Assembly (NCBI GenBank): GCA_947629995.1
Contig: CANRFX010000059.1
Location: 1 to 7,036 of the forward strand
Origin: an uncultured Clostridia bacterium
GTDB lineage: Bacteria; Bacillota; Clostridia; TANB77; CAG-508
Reading direction: 5' to 3'
Length of the DNA: 7,036 bases
Shown here: one piece after another, positions 1 through 5,383 of the stretch
How positions within the stretch are numbered: the first letter of the stretch is position 1
How the letters are laid out: each line of letters starts with the position of its first letter
The notes under the pieces: generated by a model
Databases searched by the model: none
What the model saw: only the letters and a program-made list of their open reading frames with translations
Told to the model about the DNA's origin: nothing
Program-made: the position numbers and the translations under genes

Positions 1-3
1 TAT

Positions 4-11
4 CCTCCTTT
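4..11 (-). promoter_or_regulatory. Shine-Dalgarno of a gene starting just outside the left edge
   Basis: Read on the minus strand, positions 11 to 4 are AAAGGAGG, a near-perfect ribosome binding site, followed by ATA at the edge. It has the form of the sites in front of pilT and the complete pilin here. I infer that another minus-strand gene starts a few bases past position 1. It lies about 16 bases beyond the T-run of the terminator at 28-67, which leaves little room for a separate promoter. Confidence 0.6.
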
Positions 12-27
12 GAATTTATTTTAACAC

Positions 28-67
28 AAAAAAATGAAAGCAGACTTTTTGTGTCTACTTTCATTTT
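28..67 (-). terminator. Intrinsic terminator at the end of the pilus operon
   Basis: The arms at 31-45 and 53-67 are complementary over 14 of 15 positions (10 bp, one C/A mismatch at 41/57, then 4 bp), with a 7-base loop at 46-52. Read on the minus strand, the stem ends in a run of seven T (28-34). This is the form of a Rho-independent terminator for leftward transcription and is the first one after pilC. On the plus strand only four T follow, so it is much weaker that way. It could also act as an attenuator for the gene whose Shine-Dalgarno lies directly downstream. Confidence 0.7.
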
Positions 68-166
68 ACCACTTCATGAATATAATGATATAAGGCTCTT
101 TTTTTATATTCTGTTATGCAGCTGGGAGTTATTAAGAAAAAATATATTAAACTTTTTTATTTGCAC
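68..166. other. AT-rich intergenic stretch, nothing recognised
   Basis: This lies between the repeat cluster and the terminator. It contains A/T runs and a short CAGCTG palindrome near 119-124. I see no convincing promoter, conserved riboswitch core, T-box sequence or protein motif. The open frames crossing it on the plus strand have no good ribosome binding site and read as low-complexity translation. Confidence 0.5.
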
Positions 167-310
167 GTTATTCGCAAAAAATTGTCAAAATGCCCCGTCC
201 CTGACGACAATATTGTCAAAAGCTCCGTCCTTCTTGACACTGATGACACTCATGGCGTTCGCAAAAATTGTCAAATTGCTCCGTCCCCATCGACAATCCT
301 CGACGACAAT
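167..310. repeat. Cluster of three GGACGG repeats with ATTGTC/GACAAT ends
   Basis: Three related units follow one another at about 181-211, 212-240 and 267-297. On the plus strand each starts ATTGTCAAA and carries a core of the form GCYCCGTCC. The first and third end in GACAAT, the inverse of their start; the middle one ends in GACAC. The first and third also share a leading TTCGCAAAAA. On the minus strand the core is GGACGGRGC followed by TTTGACAAT. The stretch is richer in G+C than its surroundings. From memory, GGGGACGG...TTGACA repeats are dispersed in many Clostridia and resemble REP-type elements moved by Y1 (RAYT) transposases; no transposase is present here, so that link is inference. 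Confidence 0.6.
206..217. repeat. Perfect 12-bp palindrome at a repeat junction
   Basis: GACAATATTGTC reads the same on both strands. It forms where the end of the first repeat unit (GACAAT) meets the start of the second (ATTGTC). It is probably a by-product of head-to-tail repeats with inverted termini, though a palindrome of this size could also be a dimeric protein binding site. Confidence 0.5.
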
Positions 311-326
311 TTCTTTTATAAATTTT

Positions 327-1217
327 TTATACTCCATATGCTGAGAATAAGAAGTTACCCATATAAACTTGAACACATGGTACCAAAACTACTAGCACGA
401 AGAAGATCAATACTGCGCCAACTATTGCATACACAACTTGTGGTAATGCTTTCATAATTTTTGTCATTATATTGTCGATATCGATTTCCATATATTCTAC
501 TAGTTTTTCCATCATTTCTGTTAGGTCTGTCTGCATACCTATTTTTAACATTTCTGTAATCATTGGTTTTGCTAGACCTGATTTTTCAAATGGTTCTATC
601 CATGAAGAACCGATTAATATGTTATTTATAGATGTTTCTATAATAGATAGCATAACATAGTTTTTAACTACGTTTTTACTAACTTCAATTGAATCTTGTA
701 TTCTCATGCCATTTTGTAAGTTTAATAACATAGCTTTCATTAATCTTGAAAAATCTAATGCAAATATCAATTCACCGAATATTGGCATTTTATATTTAAA
801 GTAATGAAAATTATATTTTCCTTTTGGTGTATTAATATAGAATAATATTGCGGCAGTAACAACAAGTAGTAAGAATACTGGTATGTACCAATACAGAATT
901 ACTTGATCAATAAAATCTGCAAACCATAAAGTTATAGCTGGTAATTTTTCGTCTGTTCCTAATTCATCAAATACGCCTTGAATAGCTGGTATTGCAACTA
1001 ATGTTCCAACTACTAACATAACTAGTAATAATACAAATTGTGCTATGTTAGGAATTAAAATTGATCTTAATTTTTTATTTAATGCTTCTGTATCATCTAA
1101 GTATTTTACTGCTTGCTCTAATGATGTTGTAAGCGAACCTGAAAGTTCTCCTACTTTAATCATATTAATATATATGTAAGGGAATACATTTGAATAATAT
1201 TCCATTGTTGTGTACAT
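327..1217 (-). CDS. pilC: PilC platform protein, C-terminal part (split by frameshift)
   Basis: This 296-residue frame holds most of the inner-membrane platform protein on which PilB and PilT act. It begins inside the first GspF domain: residues 1-29 carry the end of that domain with the conserved pattern VFPYIYINMIKVGELSGSL. Membrane segments are at about 58-80, 108-127 and 263-283. The second GspF domain lies between the last two (about 150-250), with KIGMQTDLTEMMEKL where GE-x-x-G-x-L is usual. The stop at 327-329 is TAA. ATG at 1217 is only the first Met after the frame break. GGAG with a 5-base gap precedes it, but those bases also encode Gly-Glu-Asn of the rejoined protein. An independent half-domain protein is unlikely. 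Rejoined, PilC is about 448 residues, somewhat longer than the usual 400. Confidence 0.88.
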   Translation of the reverse strand: MYTTMEYYSNVFPYIYINMIKVGELSGSLTTSLEQAVKYLDDTEALNKKLRSILIPNIAQFVLLLVMLVVGTLVAIPAIQGVFDELGTDEKLPAITLWFADFIDQVILYWYIPVFLLLVVTAAILFYINTPKGKYNFHYFKYKMPIFGELIFALDFSRLMKAMLLNLQNGMRIQDSIEVSKNVVKNYVMLSIIETSINNILIGSSWIEPFEKSGLAKPMITEMLKIGMQTDLTEMMEKLVEYMEIDIDNIMTKIMKALPQVVYAIVGAVLIFFVLVVLVPCVQVYMGNFLFSAYGV

Positions 1218-1674
1218 ATTTTCTCCGGGCTTCTACACCTGCTAAGATATCTTCCAAAATACCTCTAAAAGATAAGTTTTCTGTACTTTCTATAATAGTA
1301 TTAAGAGCATGAATATTATTGAAATTAGCCTTTTTTAATAAATAAAAGTTTTGAGTAAATACTACTAAATCTCTTTGTGTTATTTTTTCTGTTTTAGCAA
1401 AATATAAATTAACTTTTTCTTTCATGCTAAGAGTTTTCTTCCTGTTTCCAATTTGAGTTGTATTTACATTTTTCATTATTTCTTGTATATCAGTAACATT
1501 TCTTTTTTGTTTTTTAGGCTTTCTGTTTGAACGGTAAGAAACTTGCTCAATTGCTATTGGTAACAGATCATTATTCTTCAAAGATTTAATTAAATTCAAT
1601 CTACTAGAAGATTCTACTCTATTTCTTACAATTACACCAGATTTAGTCATTGCTCTATAAGAATATACAGGCAT
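1165..1674 (-). CDS. pilC: PilC platform protein, N-terminal part (split by frameshift)
   Basis: This frame encodes 169 residues, of which the first 149 are genuine PilC. Residues 1-45 match the start of the family (VYSYRAMTKSG, then an Ala/Ser-rich helix and LLPIAIEQV). Residues 46-98 form a polar, lysine/arginine-rich linker that is longer than usual. Residues 99-149 begin the first GspF domain (ITQRDLVVFTQNFYLLKKA). After Ala149 the frame runs into 20 out-of-frame residues and a TAA stop. The start at 1674 is supported by GGAGGAGGA at 1682-1690, 7 bases upstream. It lies 19 bases after the pilT stop, so the two are cotranscribed. Its frame overlaps the downstream half by 53 bases. Confidence 0.88.
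   Translation of the reverse strand: MPVYSYRAMTKSGVIVRNRVESSSRLNLIKSLKNNDLLPIAIEQVSYRSNRKPKKQKRNVTDIQEIMKNVNTTQIGNRKKTLSMKEKVNLYFAKTEKITQRDLVVFTQNFYLLKKANFNNIHALNTIIESTENLSFRGILEDILAGVEARRKYVHNNGILFKCIPLHIY
1227..1229 (-). other. pilC: Frameshift site in pilC (one extra base in CCC)
   Basis: On the minus strand the frame reads GAA GCC CGG AGA, giving Glu-Ala-Arg-Arg and then nonsense. Removing one C gives GAA GCC GGA GAA AAT ATG, that is Glu-Ala-Gly-Glu-Asn-Met, which leads directly into conserved GspF sequence. In the downstream frame there is a TAG at 1233-1235, so the break is confined to about 1165-1232. No stop codon or other known recoding signal sits at the slip point. Confidence 0.85.
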
Positions 1675-1681
1675 TGGCTTG

Positions 1682-1690
1682 TCCTCCTCC
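1682..1690 (-). promoter_or_regulatory. Ribosome binding site of pilC
   Basis: GGAGGAGGA read on the minus strand, 7 bases before the ATG at 1674. It fixes the start of pilC and lies wholly in the 19-base gap after the pilT stop. Confidence 0.8.
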
Positions 1691-1693
1691 TAT

Positions 1694-2794
1694 TTATTTT
1701 TTATCACGCTTAATTTTTAATTGCATAATAGTTCTATTTAATATTTCTAAATTCTTCTCTTCTATTTGAGCTTTTGCTTGGTCTAAAGTAATTTTATTTT
1801 TTACAAATAATTCTGCTAAAGAATTAATTAACCCTATACTTCCTTTTTCTAAATTACTTTGTATTGCATCCTCAATTTCTGATACACTTAGTTTTTCTTT
1901 ACGAATGATACCTGCAACTATATTATCAACTACCATTACTTCTGGAACTAATACTAATTTTCCATCTGTACCTTGTAATAATCTTTGTGATACAACAAGT
2001 TTTAATAATGCTGATAATAAGTATTTAATACTTGCTTGATCTCTTACTTCATAGAAGTTAATCATTCTGTCGATTGTTTCTGCGCAAGATTTTGTATGTA
2101 AAGTTCCAATTACTAAATGTCCTGATTCTGCCATTTCTATTGCTGCTTCCATCGTTACTTTATCACGAATCTCTCCAATTACTAGAATATCGCAATCCTC
2201 TCTTAATGAGTTTTTAACACCATCACTAAATGTTAAACTATCTCTACCTTTTCCAATCTCTTTTTGCACAATTAAAGATTTTTTAGAATGATGCTTATAT
2301 TCTACCGGATTCTCTAATGTCAATATTTTTTTATTTTGATTTTCATTAATATGATTTATTAATGCATTTAATGTTGTACTTTTACCAGAATTAGTTTTAC
2401 CAGTAACTAAAATCAATCCCTGTGGTTGATATGTCATTCTTCTTACAATATCTGGTACTCCTAAAGATTCGTATGGAGGCAATTCATTCTTTATTAATCT
2501 TAATGTGCATAGTGGAATATCGTCTGATAAAGATATATTTACTCTTAAACGTATATCTTTATATTCATATGATGTATCCAATCTTCTTGTTGTATTAAAA
2601 ACTTCATCTTTATCAACATTTCCTTTTACTAGATAATCATATATTTCATACATATCTTCCACTGTTAATATCTTGCTATCAGGAACCGGTACTAAATTTC
2701 TTGCAATTCTAAGCATTGGCTTATTTTCGCAAATTAAATGTACGTCTGATGCATCTAATTCCATTGCCTTATCTAATATTTTATCAACATTCAT
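1694..2794 (-). CDS. pilT: PilT twitching motility (pilus retraction) ATPase
   Basis: This is a complete 366-residue hexameric ATPase of the PilT/VirB11 family, which depolymerises the pilus from the cytoplasmic side of PilC. Order of motifs: ASDVHL (15-20) in the N-terminal PAS-like domain; Walker A GKTNSGKS (132-139); Asp box TLENPVE (159-165), where Asn162 replaces the usual Asp; Walker B DILVIGE (202-208); His box GTLHT (230-234, His233). The C-terminal region has AGIIRKEKLS (about 294-303), matching the PilT NLIREGK segment, and the lid-like helices with GSIGLINSLAELF. The length is close to the usual 345-370. AAAGGAGG at 2800-2807, 5 bases before ATG 2794, fixes the start. It sits 23 bases after the pilB stop. 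It lacks the long N-terminal domain and zinc-binding cysteines of PilB, which makes retraction the better call. It is intact between two broken neighbours. Confidence 0.93.
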   Translation of the reverse strand: MNVDKILDKAMELDASDVHLICENKPMLRIARNLVPVPDSKILTVEDMYEIYDYLVKGNVDKDEVFNTTRRLDTSYEYKDIRLRVNISLSDDIPLCTLRLIKNELPPYESLGVPDIVRRMTYQPQGLILVTGKTNSGKSTTLNALINHINENQNKKILTLENPVEYKHHSKKSLIVQKEIGKGRDSLTFSDGVKNSLREDCDILVIGEIRDKVTMEAAIEMAESGHLVIGTLHTKSCAETIDRMINFYEVRDQASIKYLLSALLKLVVSQRLLQGTDGKLVLVPEVMVVDNIVAGIIRKEKLSVSEIEDAIQSNLEKGSIGLINSLAELFVKNKITLDQAKAQIEEKNLEILNRTIMQLKIKRDKK

Positions 2795-2799
2795 AATTT

Positions 2800-2807
2800 C
2801 CTCCTTT
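2800..2807 (-). promoter_or_regulatory. Ribosome binding site of pilT
   Basis: AAAGGAGG on the minus strand, 5 bases from the ATG at 2794. It is a full match to the anti-Shine-Dalgarno core and decides the start of pilT. Confidence 0.8.
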
Positions 2808-2817
2808 GTATTTACAA

Positions 2818-3780
2818 TTAAAATACTAATAATTTTTTATTTAATTCTTCTAATGTTGTGTATCCATCTATTACTTTTTTAATACCATCTACTATTAATG
2901 GCTTATAATCTTGCTCTAATGCTTTTCTTCTTATTTCTAAGCTTGATTTTCCTATCATAATTTCTTGTTTTATTTCATCTGTTATATTTAATATCTCAAA
3001 AATTCCAATTCTATCATAATATCCTGTATTATTACAATATTTGCATCCTGGGGCTTCATATGTTTTTCCACTAGTATCAAAATTTACATTATATTTATTT
3101 CCAATTGCTGATATAATTTTCTTTTCTTCTTCGTTAAATTTTCTTTCTACCCTACATTTTGGACATACTTTTCTTACCAATCTTTGTGAAATAGCTGTTG
3201 CTAATGTGCTTGATATATCATAATCAGAAAGTCCCATTTTTCTTAATCTAGTTATTACCTCTACACTATCGATTGTGTGAATTGTAGATAATACATAATG
3301 TCCTGTTTGCCCTGCTTGAATTGCAATTTCTCCAGTTTCTGTATCTCTTATTTCTCCTACTAAGATAATATCTGGATCTTGTCTTAAAACAGTTCTTAAT
3401 GAACCAGAAAAAGATGATTTATTGTCAATTTCAATTTGATTTAATCCTTTAATTCTAATTTCTACTGGGTCTTCAATTGTTGTAATATTTATTTCTGGTT
3501 TGTTTAGGTAATCCATAATACTATAAAGAGTCGTTGTTTTACCTTCTCCTGTTGGTGCTGCAATTATAGTTATACTGTTCTTTTTATTAATACTTCTTTT
3601 TAAATCATTTTCTGTACCTGGAAATCCTAAATCAAATATATTTTTTATATTTTCATTTTTCTTTAATAATCTTAAAACGAATTTTTCTCCATATACATTT
3701 GGTTGAGAAGATACACGGATGTTATAGTCTTCATATAGCAAAATTCTACCATCTTGTGATTCTTGTTTTTCTTGGTGCAT
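2818..3780 (-). CDS. pilB: PilB pilus assembly ATPase, C-terminal catalytic part (split by frameshift)
   Basis: This 320-residue frame holds the catalytic core of the extension ATPase. Residues 7-40 finish the N2 domain (SQDGRILL, NVYGEKFVLRLL). Walker A is APTGEGKT (75-82), with Ala in place of the usual first Gly. The Asp box is TIEDPVE (101-107), Walker B DIILVGE (137-143) and the His box STIHT (166-170, His169). Cysteines 206, 209, 246 and 249 form the two CxxC pairs of the zinc-binding element that marks PilB/GspE and is absent from PilT. GCKYCNNTGYYDRIGIFEIL is the usual signature around the second pair. ATG 3780 has no Shine-Dalgarno and is an internal Met; the true protein continues from the upstream frame. 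It overlaps the upstream part by 35 bases. Rejoined, PilB is about 545 residues, a normal length. Confidence 0.9.
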   Translation of the reverse strand: MHQEKQESQDGRILLYEDYNIRVSSQPNVYGEKFVLRLLKKNENIKNIFDLGFPGTENDLKRSINKKNSITIIAAPTGEGKTTTLYSIMDYLNKPEINITTIEDPVEIRIKGLNQIEIDNKSSFSGSLRTVLRQDPDIILVGEIRDTETGEIAIQAGQTGHYVLSTIHTIDSVEVITRLRKMGLSDYDISSTLATAISQRLVRKVCPKCRVERKFNEEEKKIISAIGNKYNVNFDTSGKTYEAPGCKYCNNTGYYDRIGIFEILNITDEIKQEIMIGKSSLEIRRKALEQDYKPLIVDGIKKVIDGYTTLEELNKKLLVF

Positions 3781-4456
3781 ATTTGAAATTGCTTTTAATC
3801 TTCCGTATTATTTGTTGTTGTTTTTCCTTTTTTATTCTTGCTGCTGTAAATAATTCTCCATCAATTCTATATCTTACTCTAACTTCTTCTGCCATTGGTT
3901 CAATATGTATATCACTTGCTCTTCTTTTCATTCCTGTTTTTATTATACTATCAACTAAACCAATAATAGTATCTGTACGTTCTGTTGTTTCTCCAAAGTC
4001 AGTAGTTACTTCTCCTTCCATTGACTTTAAAATTCTATCAATATCACTTTCAAAAGTAATATAATTCTCCATTACTAATCCTTTGTTTAGTAATAATAAT
4101 CTTACTGTATTAATGTTAGAATTATTTACACTACTTGCAAAACATACTTTTATTCTGCCATTTGTAACTTCAAAAGGAATAACTTTGTTCTTTTTTGCAA
4201 CATCCAAAGAAAAATAATCTGTTAATTTTATTTTTATTGTATTAGAATTTAATATAATTCCTTTTTCTCCTAAAATATCAGCTATTGCTTCAATTAAAAT
4301 ATTGGGATCACATACATTCAATATGTATAAAATATCCCCTATTTTTCTATTAGGATGTTCTTTTTGATATTGTAACGCCTGTTCAATATCTTTTTCTTTT
4401 ACAATTCCTCTTTTTACAAGTTCTACACCTATTGGTTGTCTTTTTCTTACGTCCAT
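3746..4456 (-). CDS. pilB: PilB pilus assembly ATPase, N-terminal part (split by frameshift)
   Basis: This frame encodes 236 residues; the first 221 are genuine. Residues about 7-145 match the GspE N-terminal (MshEN-type) domain, with repeated patterns such as IGVELVKRGIVKEKDIEQAL and IGDILYILNVC; in some family members this domain binds cyclic di-GMP, which is not shown here. Residues 163-221 start the N2 domain with ASDIHIEP (180-187) and RVRYRIDGEL (193-202). After IIRKIK the frame drifts into 15 unrelated residues and a TAG. The start at 4456 follows GGGAAG at 4461-4466 with a 4-base gap. An 87-base gap separates it from the preceding minor pilin, the largest break between genes in the right-hand half apart from that before pilD. 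By itself this part has no ATPase site. Confidence 0.9.
   Translation of the reverse strand: MDVRKRQPIGVELVKRGIVKEKDIEQALQYQKEHPNRKIGDILYILNVCDPNILIEAIADILGEKGIILNSNTIKIKLTDYFSLDVAKKNKVIPFEVTNGRIKVCFASSVNNSNINTVRLLLLNKGLVMENYITFESDIDRILKSMEGEVTTDFGETTERTDTIIGLVDSIIKTGMKRRASDIHIEPMAEEVRVRYRIDGELFTAARIKKEKQQQIIRKIKSNFKYAPRKTRITRW
3793..3796 (-). other. pilB: Frameshift site in pilB (one extra A in AAAA)
   Basis: On the minus strand the upstream frame reads ATT AAA AGC AAT, giving Ile-Lys-Ser-Asn and then nonsense. With one A fewer it reads ATT AAA GCA ATT TCA AAT ATG, that is Ile-Lys-Ala-Ile-Ser-Asn-Met, and joins the conserved QDGRI segment of the downstream frame. The downstream frame is closed by TAA at 3808-3810 and the upstream frame by TAG at 3746-3748, so the indel lies between these. 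Confidence 0.85.
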
Positions 4457-4488
4457 AATTCTTCCCTTCTTTCGTATTATTCTATTTT

Positions 4489-4530
4489 ATTATACTATAT
4501 TTTTTATACTTTTTGTTGATTTTTTGTAAA
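4489..4530 (-). promoter_or_regulatory. Possible internal promoter before pilB
   Basis: In the 87-base gap upstream of pilB the minus strand has TTTACA (4530-4525), a 16-base spacer and TATAAA (4508-4503), each 5 of 6 to the housekeeping consensus. A perfect TATAAT lies at 4494-4489 but lacks a good -35 partner. The gap is almost pure A/T, where such matches arise often by chance. It would let pilB-pilT-pilC be expressed separately from the pilin genes. Confidence 0.3.
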
Positions 4531-4543
4531 TTACATAAATTTA

Positions 4544-4966
4544 CTAATTTTTAAGAGTATATTTTATTGTTCTTTTTTCTAATCCTTTTATTTCTATTTC
4601 TACAGTTACTACATATTTTCCATTTTCAATGGTATTAGTAAATGTGCAATTTTCTATTTGTCTACAAATTTTTACTTTATTTCTATAAATTCCCTTATTT
4701 TCTGGTACAAAAGTGTATTGCACTTGGTTATCGAATACAATATAATTTTCTTCACACTCTAATACTGTAATATTATTATGATTTACCTCTTGTGAGAAAA
4801 AACTATCAAAATTAGTGTATTCTGAATATAATTCTACATTTCCTATATTTTTATTTATATTTTTACTAAAATAAGCGGTAAGAACAGTTATAATAGAAAT
4901 TGCTATTGTTAAACCTATAATATATACAGTTACTGAAATTAATGTAATACCTTTTTGTGATTTCAT
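4544..4966 (-). CDS. Minor pilin / pseudopilin, ComGF/PulJ-like
   Basis: A complete 140-residue prepilin. The leader is MKSQKG with predicted cleavage between Gly6 and Ile7, followed by a hydrophobic helix (about 7-33). Mature position 5 is Ser11, not the usual Glu. The globular part has YSEYTNFDSFFSQEV (47-61), then VFDNQVQYTFVPENKGIYRNK (77-97), a pattern seen in ComGF and PulJ/PilW-type minor pilins, which sit near the fibre tip or help start assembly. Cys71, Cys101 and Cys107 could allow a disulfide. The start at 4966 is 3 bases after the stop of the preceding gene; the GGAG at 4977-4980 lies within that gene's end. The exact family is uncertain; the prepilin nature is firm. Confidence 0.75.
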   Translation of the reverse strand: MKSQKGITLISVTVYIIGLTIAISIITVLTAYFSKNINKNIGNVELYSEYTNFDSFFSQEVNHNNITVLECEENYIVFDNQVQYTFVPENKGIYRNKVKICRQIENCTFTNTIENGKYVVTVEIEIKGLEKRTIKYTLKN

Positions 4967-4969
4967 TAC

Positions 4970-5371
4970 TTAATTCTCCTTTGATACAATAGTAGAAAGT
5001 TCTATTTCTTCAATTTGTTTTTTAAATTTGTATTTAATCTTTACTGTCACTTTTTTCACAATATTAGCTTTTTTTTCTGAATTGATTTCACTATAATCTG
5101 TTATTATTACTTCTCTTGTAAATCCTTTTTGAATTTCCTTTTTATCTGTGTAGCTACTAGATTCACTTTCTAATTCTTCTATTGTTTTGCCTTTTATTTG
5201 TTCAATTTCATTAATTGCTAAATTCATTGCTTTTGATTTTAGTTCTACTTCTTTAGAAGAACTATTGAAGTTATATGATAGAATAGCAATTAATGATATA
5301 AATATAAACAATATAACAACAGCTATTGAGATATCAACTACCGTGAAACCACTTTCACTTTTTATTTTCAT
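4970..5371 (-). CDS. Minor pilin / prepilin-like protein, PilV/PulI-like
   Basis: A complete 133-residue prepilin. The leader MKIKSESG ends at Gly8 and mature residue 1 is Phe9, the classical choice. Mature position 5 is Asp13, an acidic residue where most pilins have Glu; it is the only one of the three visible prepilin starts with an acid there. A membrane helix runs to about residue 33. AMNLAINEIEQIKGKTIEEL (48-67) resembles the helix after the membrane segment in PilV/GspI-type minor pilins. The remainder is lysine and glutamate rich with beta-like alternation (VTVKIKYKF). AAGAGGAG at 5378-5385 overlaps the stop of the peptidase gene and sits 6 bases before the ATG, suggesting translational coupling. 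Confidence 0.75.
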   Translation of the reverse strand: MKIKSESGFTVVDISIAVVILFIFISLIAILSYNFNSSSKEVELKSKAMNLAINEIEQIKGKTIEELESESSSYTDKKEIQKGFTREVIITDYSEINSEKKANIVKKVTVKIKYKFKKQIEEIELSTIVSKEN

Positions 5372-5383
5372 GTTCGACTCCTC

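Noticed and set aside
167..310. CRISPR array
   Set aside because: Only three imperfect units with uneven spacing, two of them directly abutting; no spacer-like segments of constant length and no cas genes.
1..326. Riboswitch (c-di-GMP types, known upstream of some Clostridia pilus genes) or T-box
   Set aside because: I find no conserved GEMM-like core and no T-box sequence in this region or in the gaps between genes. One could lie upstream of the first pilin, outside the window.
185..376. A 63-residue minus-strand frame with a repeated DGAFDN/RDGAF pattern
   Set aside because: The repeated peptide is just translation of the GGACGGAGC nucleotide repeat, and the start lies inside the end of pilC without a convincing site.
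51..457. Two open frames of about 100 residues on the plus strand
   Set aside because: They cross the terminator, the repeat cluster and the antisense of pilC, lack ribosome binding sites and show no family pattern.
1227..3796. Programmed ribosomal frameshifting at the pilB and pilC breaks
   Set aside because: Neither site has a stop codon in the slip position, a classical slippery heptamer, or an obvious upstream Shine-Dalgarno stimulator, and the two sites are unlike each other.
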